This document shows positions 24,428 through 32,323 of a stretch of DNA of 49,619 bases, piece after piece. Position 1 is the stretch's first letter; each line of letters begins with the position of its first letter. This DNA comes from an uncultured bacterium. Its GTDB lineage: Bacteria > Planctomycetota > Phycisphaerae > Phycisphaerales > UBA1924. The position numbers were made by a program, and so were the translations under genes. The DNA lies in contig CALKYH010000117.1 in assembly GCA_938003595.1 (NCBI GenBank), forward strand, positions 1 through 49,619, written 5' to 3'. Under the pieces are notes generated by a model that was not told where the DNA came from, did no database searches, and saw nothing but the letters and a program-made list of their open reading frames with translations.

Positions 24428-25023
24428 GGCTGGTCTCCTCGCGGGCGGCGCAGCGGCTTGGGCGGCGACGGGTCGTCGTCGGACCAGTCGGTCAGCAGCA
24501 TGCCCAGCTCCTCGTCGGACAGCAGCGAGGCGACCTCGCTGTCGTCGTCGGACCGGGGGCCGGGGATGGGCGCGGGGTTCGGCGGAAGATTGCCCAGCGA
24601 GTCGAAATCGCCCGTCAGGCGCAGGGCCGGCGCCGCGTGGCGCTTGGGCTGCGGGCGTACGACGACCTGCGGCGTGGCCTCGGGGATGGGCTTGGGCTCG
24701 GGCATGGCCTGGAGGCGCGGCGTGGTGTCGGACTCGTACTTCCAGACCGGCGCCGCCGGGGCGAAACGGGCGATCGAGGCGCGCAGCCGATCCAGCCCGG
24801 CGATGCGTTCGGGCTCGAGGATGATGAGCGCCGGGGGCTCTTCGGCGGGGTCGCCGCAGAGCGCCGCCATGGCGGCGAACACCGAGTGGGCGACCTCGAA
24901 CTGGACCTTGCGGTTCTGGAGGGAGCGCAGCAGATCCTCGGGCGGCGCGGCTCTCCCGGGGTCGAGGAGAATGACCGCCCGCAGCGTCTCCGGGGACCGA
25001 ACGCTCTGCGTTTGGGGGGGCAT
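24424..25023 (-). CDS. receiver-like regulatory protein coupled to the diguanylate cyclase
   Basis: A 199-residue protein without a firm family. The first 110 residues (TLRAVILLDPG, VQFEVAHSVFAAMAAL, PPALIILEPERIAGLDRL) follow the beta-alpha pattern of a receiver, but the phosphoacceptor Asp is not evident (IILEPE). A Pro-rich linker leads to a strongly acidic tail (SDDDSEVASLLSDEELGMLLTDWSDDD). It overlaps the diguanylate cyclase start by four bases, which suggests a partner or input subunit. The start at ATG 25023 is preferred because TAGACT lies eight bases upstream. An ATG at 25074 would add 17 residues. Confidence 0.65.
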   Translation of the reverse strand: MPPQTQSVRSPETLRAVILLDPGRAAPPEDLLRSLQNRKVQFEVAHSVFAAMAALCGDPAEEPPALIILEPERIAGLDRLRASIARFAPAAPVWKYESDTTPRLQAMPEPKPIPEATPQVVVRPQPKRHAAPALRLTGDFDSLGNLPPNPAPIPGPRSDDDSEVASLLSDEELGMLLTDWSDDDPSPPKPLRRPRGDQP

Positions 25024-25031
25024 CTCCCAGA

Positions 25032-25037
25032 AGTCTA
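25032..25037 (-). promoter_or_regulatory. -10-like hexamer TAGACT, 8 nt before ATG 25023
   Basis: On the minus strand TAGACT is followed by eight bases and the ATG. A leaderless or near-leaderless transcript would begin at the gene. GGGAG touches the ATG but is too close to act as a ribosome site. Confidence 0.42.
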
Positions 25038-25101
25038 CATTTCGTGACCGGTAGGGCACGCTGATCTCCCTCATTTCTCCTCGCTCCGAGTTCAGGTTCG
25101 G

Positions 25102-26232
25102 TCAACCCGGGGTCGAACCTGAGTCCAATAGGAAAGAAGAGACCGAAAAAGATCCGTCTGCGGGGCCCAGGGCCGCGAAGGACTCCACCATGGCGGACCG
25201 GTCCTGGGGGGATCTCAGCAGGTGCAGAATCCTGGCCCCGGCCCCCTGAAGGTTGTCAGCAGGGTCGATGCAATCGGTTTCGATGAGGGCGGCGCGATTC
25301 TGGGCAAGCGGCGCGGCGTTGGCGCGCTGGTGGCCGTCCTTATGAAAGGGGTAGGGGAGGAACACCGTGGGGGTGGCGCTGGCCCAGGCCTCTCCGACCG
25401 AGCCGGCGCCGCAGCGGGAGACGGCGAAGCTCGCCGCGCCCCAGGCGCTGGCCATGTCGCGGCAGAAGGGGGTGACGACGGCGGGCACGCCGGCGCGGGC
25501 GTAGGCGGCGACGAGCGCGGGCTCGGCGCCGGCGCCGCACTGGTGCAGGACCTGCCACCCGCGGAACGCCCCGGCGTGGCGTGTGACGAGGGCGTCCATC
25601 AGTTCGTTGATGGTGCGCGCGCCCTGGCTGGCGCCGGTGACGAACAGCGTGTCGAGGTTGGGGCTCAGGCCCAGGCGGGCGCGGCACTCCTGCGCCGTGC
25701 CCTGCGGCACGGCGGCGCGGCGCACGACGGGGCGGATGCGCCGCCAGTCTGCGGGCACTTCGGGGCCGTCGGGGCTGAAGACGGCGTCGGCCTTGCGCGC
25801 CAGCAGACGGCTGGCCTTGCCGGGGACGGCGTCGAGGTTCACCAGGGCGGTGCGCAGGTCGAGCGCACGCGCGGCGGCGGCGGCGGGGGGGCAGACGAAC
25901 CCGCCGAAGGAGACGAGCCACGCCTGCGTGGGATCGGCGCCGTTGAGCGCTTTGACGATGGCGTCGGCGCTGATGCGGACCGCGTCGCGCCAGCCGAGCG
26001 CGAAGCGGAGCAGCGGCATCGGGCGGGCGATGAAGGGGCGCGCGGGGACGGCGGTGAAGGGGACCGACTCGGCGCGGAGGATCTCGGCGTCCAGCGGGCG
26101 GGTGGAGCAGATGAAGTGGCAGCGAGCGTCGGGCGAGGCCTCACGGATGCGTTCGGCGACGGCCAGCGCGGGGTAGATGTGCCCGCCGGTGCCGCCGCCG
26201 GCGAAGACGAAGACGCGCGGCGGAACGGCCAT
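25102..26232 (-). CDS. murG: UDP-GlcNAc:lipid I GlcNAc transferase MurG
   Basis: A 376-residue glycosyltransferase (GT28). It adds GlcNAc to lipid I to make lipid II on the inner face of the cytoplasmic membrane. GGGTGGH (12-18), FGGFVCPP (109-116) and GASQGARTINE (200-210) mark the acceptor and donor folds, and CGAGSVGEAW with LPYPFHKDGHQRANA forms the UDP-GlcNAc site. The usual HEQN-A-VPG loop reads VNLDAVPG here, a modest departure. It starts four bases after ftsW ends, so the two are translated from one message. Length is close to the family norm. Confidence 0.9.
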   Translation of the reverse strand: MAVPPRVFVFAGGGTGGHIYPALAVAERIREASPDARCHFICSTRPLDAEILRAESVPFTAVPARPFIARPMPLLRFALGWRDAVRISADAIVKALNGADPTQAWLVSFGGFVCPPAAAAARALDLRTALVNLDAVPGKASRLLARKADAVFSPDGPEVPADWRRIRPVVRRAAVPQGTAQECRARLGLSPNLDTLFVTGASQGARTINELMDALVTRHAGAFRGWQVLHQCGAGAEPALVAAYARAGVPAVVTPFCRDMASAWGAASFAVSRCGAGSVGEAWASATPTVFLPYPFHKDGHQRANAAPLAQNRAALIETDCIDPADNLQGAGARILHLLRSPQDRSAMVESFAALGPADGSFSVSSFLLDSGSTPG

Positions 26233-26236
26233 GGTG

Positions 26237-27481
26237 TTAGACGGCCACCGGTTCGCGGGACTCGGCGATCGATTCGCTCGGCGCGGCGGCCTCGACCCGG
26301 CGCGAGATGCGCTCGCTCGGTCGGCCGGACCAGTGCACCTCGTCGCGGTCGAGCGAGATCAGCAGGCCCAGCGAGAACGCCGTGAGGATCCAGCCCGTGC
26401 CGCCGGAGGACAGCAGGGGCAGGGCGATGCCCTTGGTCGGGCCCAGCCCGGTCACGACGCCGATGTTGATCACCGCCTGGATGCCCACGGTCGCGAGCAC
26501 GCCGATGCCCAGCAGCCGGGCGGCGGCGGCGGACTCGGGCAGGCGCCGGATGATCGACCAGCCGCCCCAGAGGATGCCCAGGTACAGGGCGATGATCGTC
26601 GCGGCGCCGAAGACGCCGAGTTCTTCACAGATGACGGCGAAGAGGAAGTCGGTGCGGTCCTCGGGGAGGTAGCCGAACTTCTGCAGGCCGAAGCCCAGGC
26701 CTCGCCCGAACACCTGGCCGTTCGCGACGGCCACCATGGACTGGATCATGTGGTAGCCGGCGCCGTCGGGCTCTTCATAGGGATTGAGGAAGGTGACCAG
26801 GCGCTGCATGCGGTAGGGGCTGGTGATGACCGCGGCGACCAGGCCCAGCAGCGCCGGCGGCACGAAGAGCCCCAGGTGAATGAAGCGCGCGCCGGAGGCG
26901 AGCAGGATGACGGCGCCCGCGGCGAGCATGAGCACGCCGGTGCCGAGGTCTTCGAGGGTGACCAGCGCCGCGGGCACGCCGACGAGGATGAGCGCGGGGA
27001 GCAGGCGGGAGAACTTCGCCATGCGCTGGGGCCCCTGCCACGCGCAGTAGAGGGCCAGGAGGATGACGGCGCCCCACTTGGCGAGTTCGCTGGGCTGAAG
27101 GCTGCCGGCGACGGGGACATGGATCCAGCGGCTGGAGCCGTTGACGGTGCGTCCGAGGCCCGGGACATAGACAAGCATCAGCCACCCGGCCAGAAGGACG
27201 AGGGCGACGACGAAGAAGGGGTGGATGGCGCCGGTGGGGCCGTGTCGATCGGGGGAGCCGAGGCGGCGGGTGTCGAGGATCTCGATGGAGCGGAGCCGGG
27301 CCGCGGCGATCATGGCGACGAGCGCCAGCGCCATGTAGGCGGTGGAGCGGGAGATGACGATGGACTGGAAGGTGACGGCCTTGGTGTCCTCGACGCTCAT
27401 GCCGGCGGAGGAGACCATGACGACGCCGATGCAGAGCAGGCCGAGGACGCAGAGGGCGATGATCTGACTGGGTCGGGGCAT
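26237..27481 (-). CDS. ftsW: lipid II polymerase/division protein FtsW (SEDS family)
   Basis: A 414-residue protein with about ten membrane helices. The SEDS family polymerises lipid II with a partner PBP; FtsW serves division and RodA elongation. Direct coupling to murG supports FtsW. Recognisable stretches are SSRWIHVPVAGSLQPSELAKWG (the conserved QPSE loop), LQKFGYLPEDRTDFLFAVICEELG and GIALPLLSSGGTGWI, the family signature near the C-terminus. Other cell-wall cluster genes would be upstream and are not in this window, where a repeat-containing gap and a dockerin gene follow instead. Confidence 0.9.
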   Translation of the reverse strand: MPRPSQIIALCVLGLLCIGVVMVSSAGMSVEDTKAVTFQSIVISRSTAYMALALVAMIAAARLRSIEILDTRRLGSPDRHGPTGAIHPFFVVALVLLAGWLMLVYVPGLGRTVNGSSRWIHVPVAGSLQPSELAKWGAVILLALYCAWQGPQRMAKFSRLLPALILVGVPAALVTLEDLGTGVLMLAAGAVILLASGARFIHLGLFVPPALLGLVAAVITSPYRMQRLVTFLNPYEEPDGAGYHMIQSMVAVANGQVFGRGLGFGLQKFGYLPEDRTDFLFAVICEELGVFGAATIIALYLGILWGGWSIIRRLPESAAAARLLGIGVLATVGIQAVINIGVVTGLGPTKGIALPLLSSGGTGWILTAFSLGLLISLDRDEVHWSGRPSERISRRVEAAAPSESIAESREPVAV

Positions 27482-27693
27482 GGTGTGGGGTAAGGATCGG
27501 CTGGGGAAGGGGTTGGGGAGCAGAAACGGAGGGCGCGAGGCGCGACCGTGGGCGAGCGTGCACCTCCCGTCGCCCCATCGGGGCGGGAAGACGGCTAGCT
27601 CCCTTACGGTCGCGTCTCGTGGTTGCGTTGGTGGGGGCGCTGGCGCGACCGTGCCGAGCCACGGTCACGGGCACGGTTGTCTCGACGCGCTGC
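27482..27693. other. intergenic region with inverted repeats between ftsW and a dockerin gene
   Basis: No gene is seen here. GCGACCGTG occurs near 27543 and 27645 and its complement ACGGTCGC near 27606, so long-range pairing is possible. A separate small hairpin (CGCCCC-ATC-GGGGCG) lies near 27571-27585. The 32-base element described separately fills the right end. Confidence 0.5.
27645..27676. repeat. 32-base hairpin element, copy 1
   Basis: A 32-base sequence that begins GCGACCGTGC and ends CACGGGCACGG. It contains a perfect seven-pair stem (GACCGTG with CACGGTC) and a six-base loop. It matches copy 2 at 30 of 32 positions and both changes fall in the loop. It lies 18 bases downstream of the minus-strand stop at 27694. 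Confidence 0.75.
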
Positions 27694-28539
27694 TTACTCG
27701 CAGCTCGTGTTGAACGCGCTCAGGACATGGTTCAGGTCCTGGAAGCTGTACTGGCCGTTGAAGTCGGACAGGATGAGGTTCAGGTCCTCGAAGTCCACAT
27801 CCAGGTCGCCGTCGTAGTCTCCGGCGCAGGCGCTGGTGGTGATGGCGGTGCCGACGATCACGCCCGTGAACTGCAGGGTGATCTTCAGGTCGTCGCCGAA
27901 GAAGACCATCTCCAGCGCCACGGGGATGGTGAGGGTGTCGAAGTTCACCTGCGCGACGAGCGAGCCATGGGTGGTGGAGGTGTTGTCGAACGGCGCCGCG
28001 GCGGTGAGTTCGATGAGCGGGGGGCTGCCGGTGTTGAGGTTGGCGACGCCGTCGAGGATGGTCCAGACGGTGCCGGTGGGGGTGAAAGTCTGGTTGCCGG
28101 CCGGGCCGCTGAGCGTGTGAGCGGCGCTGTCCTGGATGCGGAAGACCATGTCGCGCAGGATGCTGCGCAGGTCCAGCCCGAGGGTGGGCTGGGTGGCGTA
28201 CTCGATGGCGAAGTCGGCGGGCTCGGGGTTGTTGGGCGCGCTCTTGGAGCCGGGGAGGTAGCTGTCGTGCTGCTGGGCGCGGATGAGCGATGAGCCGAGG
28301 AACTCGATCGTGCCGGAGGTCACATCGGCGTCCACCGTGCCCATGAGTTCGGCGGTGAAGCCGTTGGGGGAGATGGCGATGGCCGCGTAGCTGGTGGTCC
28401 CCCCGAGAAGGACATTGCCGGAGGTGATGGTCAGGTGGCTCTCGCCGGGGTCGATGTTGAAGGTCGTCGTGCCGGCGAGGGCCGGGGTCACGAGGGCGGC
28501 GGCGCAAACGACGGGCGCGAACGAACGCATCGCGATCAC
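27694..28539 (-). CDS. secreted dockerin-like protein
   Basis: A 281-residue exported protein. A signal peptide (about 1-22, ending ALA) is followed by a beta-rich domain of about 205 residues starting TTTFNIDPGESHLTI, which faintly recalls YceI-type lipid-binding proteins but is not assigned. The C-terminus has one intact dockerin-like loop (GDYDGDLDVDFEDLN) and a second unit reduced to YSFQDLNHVLSAFN with no acidic loop. A Cys lies on each side (ACAGD and NTSCE). AAGGAGAG lies seven bases before GTG 28539; the ATG at 28530 is nine bases inside and less well placed. Confidence 0.75.
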   Translation of the reverse strand: MIAMRSFAPVVCAAALVTPALAGTTTFNIDPGESHLTITSGNVLLGGTTSYAAIAISPNGFTAELMGTVDADVTSGTIEFLGSSLIRAQQHDSYLPGSKSAPNNPEPADFAIEYATQPTLGLDLRSILRDMVFRIQDSAAHTLSGPAGNQTFTPTGTVWTILDGVANLNTGSPPLIELTAAAPFDNTSTTHGSLVAQVNFDTLTIPVALEMVFFGDDLKITLQFTGVIVGTAITTSACAGDYDGDLDVDFEDLNLILSDFNGQYSFQDLNHVLSAFNTSCE

Positions 28540-28617
28540 GGGTTCTCTCCTTCCACGGCGAGGTTCAGCGAACCATGGTCCGGGGGCCGGCGGGGCGGGG
28601 CCCCGATCTCTCAGGAC

Positions 28618-28623
28618 AGAATA
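28618..28623 (-). promoter_or_regulatory. possible -10 (TATTCT) for the dockerin gene at 28539
   Basis: TATTCT on the minus strand lies about 80 bases before the GTG. Any -35 is weak (TTCTCC with an 18-base spacer). Offered as a candidate only. Confidence 0.28.
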
Positions 28624-28652
28624 GACCGAGATCCGGCCCGGGGAGAAGGAAA

Positions 28653-30272
28653 TTAATGCCGGAAATGGCGGACGCTGGTGATCAGGCAGGTCACGCCGCG
28701 GCTCTGGCAGAGGTCGATGGTGTCCTGATCGCGCTTGGAGCCGCCGGGGTGGACGAGCATGGTCACGCCCGCGTCGATCAGGACCTGGGGCCCGTCGGCG
28801 AAGGGGAAGAAGGCGTCGGACGCGGCGATGGCGCCCTTGGCGTGGGGGCCGGACTTCTGCACCGCGATGCGGCACGCCGAGACGCGGTCCACAGTGCCGC
28901 AGCCCTGGCCGAAGAGGCGGACGGTGTGGGGCTTCTCGGGGCAGTGGCCGCCGATGGCGACGGCGTTGGAGTTCAGGTGCTTGACGGTGGTCCAGACGAC
29001 GGCGGCGGCGGCGAGGCGCTCGGGCGTGGGCGCGGGGCCGGCGGCGTGTGTCCACTGCTCGGGCGCGGCGCTGCGGGTGTCGCGGTCCTGCACGAGCATG
29101 CCGCCGGGGATGGCGCGGTGGTCGAGCTTGCGCGCCGCGGCGCCGGCGCGTTCGCCGGTGGCGATGATGCGCACGGTGGACCAGCGGTTCTTGAGGTAGT
29201 CGAGCGCGTCGGGCTCGAAGGAGGGGGCGACGATGACCTCGAGGAAGACGCCCTCGGCGCCGAGGCGCTGCGCGGCGGGCAGGTCGATGGGGCGGTTGAC
29301 GGCGAGGATGCCGCCGTAGGCCGCGAGAGGATCGCCGACGAGCGCGCGATCGACGGCGTCGGCGACGGTGGGGGCGGTCGCGGCGCCGCAGGCGTTGCGG
29401 TGCTTGATGACGGCGGCGCCGACGCTGTCGCGGTCGAGGCGGCGGAGTTCCTTCACGAGTTCGAGCGCCGCGGCGGCGTCGAGGATGTTGTTGTACGAGA
29501 GGCGCTTGCCGTGAAGGAGTTCGGCGTTGACGACGGAGGGCCCGGTGGAGGCGGGGTCGCGGTAGAGCGCGGCGTCCTGGTGGGGGTTCTCGCCGTAGCG
29601 GAGGGCGTCGACCTTCAGGTAGGCCAGGCGGAGGACCTCGGGGAAGGGGTCGCCCGCGGCGCCGGACGCGCCGCCCCGGCGGGACAGGTACGAGGCGATG
29701 GCGGCGTCGTAGCCGGCGGTGCGCGAGAAGGCGCCGGCGGCCAGGTCGGCGCGGAGCTTGAGCGTGGTGGCGCCGTTGTGCTCGTTGATGATCGAGATCA
29801 CGCGGTCGTACTGCGTGGGGCTGGAGACGACGGCGACATAGGCGAAGTTCTTGGCGGCGGATCGCAGCATGGAGGGCCCGCCGATGTCGATCTGCTCGAC
29901 GGCCTCGGCGTGGTCCACATCGGGCTGGGCGACGGTGCGCTCGAAGGGGTAGAGGTTGACGCAGAGCAGGTCGATGGGCGCGATCTTGTGGTCGCGCATG
30001 GCCTTGGCGTGGTCGGGGTTGTCGCGGACGCCCAGCAGCGCGCCGTGCACGGCGGGGTGCAGCGTCTTGACGCGCCCGTCCATGATCTCGGGGAAGCCGG
30101 TGACGGCGTCGATGGGCGTGACGGGCACGCCGGCCTGCTCCAGGGCGCGGGCGGTGCCGCCGGTGGAGATGATCTCCACGCCTCGGTCGGACAGAGCGCG
30201 CGCGAAGGGCACCAGGTCGGACTTGTCCGACACGGAGATCAGGGCGCGGCGGACGGGGATGAGGTCGGGCAT
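28653..30272 (-). CDS. purH: bifunctional AICAR transformylase/IMP cyclohydrolase PurH
   Basis: A 539-residue enzyme for the last two steps of IMP synthesis. The N-terminal MGS-like cyclohydrolase domain has RALISVSDKSDLVPFARAL, the STGGTARAL phosphate site and MDGRVKTLHP. The transformylase part has RYGENPHQDAALYR and KHRNACGAA, the Lys-His catalytic pair of the family (commonly KHxNPCG; Pro is Ala here). Length is close to normal. The start lies 11 bases after the stop of the PQQ-propeller lipoprotein gene, so both may share a message. Confidence 0.92.
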   Translation of the reverse strand: MPDLIPVRRALISVSDKSDLVPFARALSDRGVEIISTGGTARALEQAGVPVTPIDAVTGFPEIMDGRVKTLHPAVHGALLGVRDNPDHAKAMRDHKIAPIDLLCVNLYPFERTVAQPDVDHAEAVEQIDIGGPSMLRSAAKNFAYVAVVSSPTQYDRVISIINEHNGATTLKLRADLAAGAFSRTAGYDAAIASYLSRRGGASGAAGDPFPEVLRLAYLKVDALRYGENPHQDAALYRDPASTGPSVVNAELLHGKRLSYNNILDAAAALELVKELRRLDRDSVGAAVIKHRNACGAATAPTVADAVDRALVGDPLAAYGGILAVNRPIDLPAAQRLGAEGVFLEVIVAPSFEPDALDYLKNRWSTVRIIATGERAGAAARKLDHRAIPGGMLVQDRDTRSAAPEQWTHAAGPAPTPERLAAAAVVWTTVKHLNSNAVAIGGHCPEKPHTVRLFGQGCGTVDRVSACRIAVQKSGPHAKGAIAASDAFFPFADGPQVLIDAGVTMLVHPGGSKRDQDTIDLCQSRGVTCLITSVRHFRH

Positions 30273-30283
30273 TGGCGGCGTGG

Positions 30284-31429
30284 TCAGAAGCGGGGGCCGA
30301 ACTTGGAGACCTTGCCGTCGGCGGTGACGGCGTAGATGGGGCCGTTGTCGAAGCCGTCGATCACGAGCTGCCAGATGCCCGGCAGCGTCACGCGGACGAC
30401 CTCGTCGCCGTTGGCGGGGTCGAGGGCCACGGCGTCGGCGCCGTCCCAGGCGATGAGACGGCCGTCGCGGACGCCGAGGATCTCGCCGGAGACTTCCTTG
30501 GCGGTCCAGATCTCGTCGCCGCTCATGGCGTCGAAGCACACCATGCCCCGCATCGGGATGGAGACATAGAGCCGGCCGTTGTGGAACGCGGGCTGATCGG
30601 TGATGGGGCGCTCGTTGCGGCTGCGCCAGTCGAGGGAGCCGTCGGACAGGCGGAAGGCGTAGACGGACTGATCGGTGGAGGCGACGAACAGGTGGCTGTC
30701 GCTCGCGACCGGGTTGTTCTGCAGCGGGCCGTAGACGCGGCTGCGCCCGTAGGAGGAGCCGTCGATCGGGTCGAGGATGATGACATCGCCGCCCTGGCTC
30801 ACGACGCCCACCGTGCCCGCGGCGAGGACGGGGAAGGCCTTGATCGCGCCGTCGAGCCGGTAACCCCACTGCTTGTAGGTGCTGAGGAGGTTGTGGCCGA
30901 GCACCTCGCCCGCGGCGCCGCCGAAGACGGCCATGTTGCCGACCAGCAGCGGGGGCGAGTCCACCACGATGGCGAGCTGATGGCGTTCGAGCGGCTCGCC
31001 GGTGCGGGCGTCGAGGACGAACAGCTCGCTCTGGCTCGCGGCGTAGACGCGGTCGTCGCGCCGGGCGTTGCCGACGAAGCGGGTGATCTTGCGCTCGGGC
31101 GAGGTGGCCCAGCGGCTGCGCCCGGTGTCGGCGTCCAGGCAGGTGAGGGTGTTGCCGGTGTCCTGGAAGAGGAGGATGTCGTTGGAGGGCGTGAAGAACA
31201 GCGAGCGCCCGCCGCGGGAGACGAGCCCGGAGCCGCGCCACTCGAGGCGGTAGCCCAGGGCGGCGTACTTCTCGAGCTCGGTCTGCGGCGCGGGCTTGTC
31301 GTCGGCGGCGACGGCGCGGACGGGCTTGTCGGAGGAGGCGTCGGTGGTCGCGGCCTTGTCGGAGCTGCAGCCGAGGGCGAGGCCCATGGAGAGCAGGAGC
31401 GCGCTGGGAAGGATGGCCTTGAGGTTCAT
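30284..31429 (-). CDS. PQQ-like beta-propeller lipoprotein
   Basis: A 381-residue lipoprotein. The signal peptide ends in the lipobox LALGC (Cys21), so it is lipid-anchored. The body is an eight-bladed-type propeller of PQQ/BamB repeats, seen as DADTGRSRWA, DARTGEPLERH, LSDGSLDWRS and AMSGDEIWTA. PQQ itself is not necessarily bound. BamB-like scaffolding of the outer membrane is one option, but the repeat class is broad. GGAG lies about nine bases before ATG 31429. It is divergent from ribE and upstream of purH. Confidence 0.8.
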   Translation of the reverse strand: MNLKAILPSALLLSMGLALGCSSDKAATTDASSDKPVRAVAADDKPAPQTELEKYAALGYRLEWRGSGLVSRGGRSLFFTPSNDILLFQDTGNTLTCLDADTGRSRWATSPERKITRFVGNARRDDRVYAASQSELFVLDARTGEPLERHQLAIVVDSPPLLVGNMAVFGGAAGEVLGHNLLSTYKQWGYRLDGAIKAFPVLAAGTVGVVSQGGDVIILDPIDGSSYGRSRVYGPLQNNPVASDSHLFVASTDQSVYAFRLSDGSLDWRSRNERPITDQPAFHNGRLYVSIPMRGMVCFDAMSGDEIWTAKEVSGEILGVRDGRLIAWDGADAVALDPANGDEVVRVTLPGIWQLVIDGFDNGPIYAVTADGKVSKFGPRF

Positions 31430-31588
31430 GAATGAGTCTCCGTGGGGCGCGTCGGCGAGGTTCCGCGGACGAGGGGCGATCGAAGGGTCCCCGGGCAGGG
31501 GCAGGAGGCGGGGGCGGAGTATGGGTCGGCCCGTGCGGGGAGGCAAGGGAGGGGCCCGGGGCATGATGGTACGGGCCTTGGAGGGCCC

Positions 31589-31594
31589 TATGGT
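31589..31594 (+). promoter_or_regulatory. -10-like hexamer TATGGT, 6 nt before ribE
   Basis: TATGGT lies six bases before ATG 31601 with no room for a ribosome site or an FMN riboswitch. Transcription would begin at the start codon. Confidence 0.48.
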
Positions 31595-31600
31595 TGGCCC

Positions 31601-32218
31601 ATGTTCACCGGATTGGTGCAGGCGGTGGGGCGTGTCGCGGCGATCGAGCCGAACGCGCGGGGGGTGCGCCTGACGGTGGACCTGGGCGCCTGGGGCCACC
31701 GACCGGGGCTGGGGGATTCGATCAGCGTGTCTGGCTGCTGCCTGACGGTGGCCGCGGCGGGGGGCGCGAGCGTCTCGTTCGACCTGGTGCCCGAGACGCT
31801 GAGCAAGACCACGCTGGGCGGGCTCAGGCCCGGGAGCCGGGTGAATCTGGAGCACGCCTGCCGCGCCGATGCGCTGATGGGCGGGCACATTGTTCAAGGG
31901 CATGTGGACGGCGTGGGCGAGGTGGTGCGGGTGCAGGACAACCCGGAGGACTGGCGCGTCGTGGTGCGCCCGCCGGGCGGCCCCCGGGGGTTCATGGAGT
32001 GGGTGTCGCCCAAGGGATCGGTGACGATCGAGGGCGTGTCGCTGACGGTGGCCGAGCTGGATGTGGAGCGGGGCGAGTTCGGCGTGGCGCTGATCCCCGT
32101 GACGCTGGAGGCGACGACGCTGCGCGACCTGCGCGCGGGGTCAGCGGTGAACCTCGAGGGGGATGTGATCGCCAAGACGGTGGTGCACTGGATGAGGCAC
32201 TACGCGGGGCGGGGGTGA
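31601..32218 (+). CDS. ribE: riboflavin synthase, alpha chain
   Basis: A 205-residue enzyme that dismutates two 6,7-dimethyl-8-ribityllumazine molecules to riboflavin. The start MFTGLVQAVG is the family signature. The protein has two lumazine-binding repeats: GDSISVSGCCLTVAA with GGHIVQGHVDGVGEV in the first, and KGSVTIEGVSLTVAEL in the second. Length is normal. No other riboflavin gene is near and no FMN riboswitch is possible, since the promoter-like hexamer abuts the ATG. It is convergent with zwf. Confidence 0.93.
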   Translation: MFTGLVQAVGRVAAIEPNARGVRLTVDLGAWGHRPGLGDSISVSGCCLTVAAAGGASVSFDLVPETLSKTTLGGLRPGSRVNLEHACRADALMGGHIVQGHVDGVGEVVRVQDNPEDWRVVVRPPGGPRGFMEWVSPKGSVTIEGVSLTVAELDVERGEFGVALIPVTLEATTLRDLRAGSAVNLEGDVIAKTVVHWMRHYAGRG

Positions 32219-32236
32219 CGCGAGATGGCGCCGTGC

Positions 32237-32264
32237 CATCGACCGCGGCTCGGAGCGGTCGATG
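32237..32264. terminator. hairpin between convergent ribE and zwf
   Basis: A perfect ten-pair stem (CATCGACCGC with GCGGTCGATG) and an eight-base loop lie 18 bases after the ribE stop. There is no T-run. It may terminate ribE or block antisense reading into zwf. Confidence 0.45.
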
Positions 32265-32283
32265 ACGAGGGGTCCGATGGTCC

Positions 32284-32315
32284 GCGACCGTGCAGGGCCA
32301 CGGTCACGGGCACGG
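32284..32315. repeat. 32-base hairpin element, copy 2
   Basis: Same orientation and same seven-pair stem as copy 1 at 27645-27676; the two loop bases that differ are the only changes. It lies nine bases downstream of the minus-strand stop of zwf. Confidence 0.75.
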
Positions 32316-32323
32316 CTGCTGGA

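Noticed and set aside
27571..27585. Small GC hairpin between ftsW and the dockerin gene as a CRISPR-like or mobile element remnant
   Set aside because: It is a single short palindrome with no regular repeat-spacer units and no transposase nearby.
31430..31600. FMN riboswitch before ribE
   Set aside because: No conserved RFN element was recognised and the promoter-like hexamer abuts the start codon, leaving no leader.
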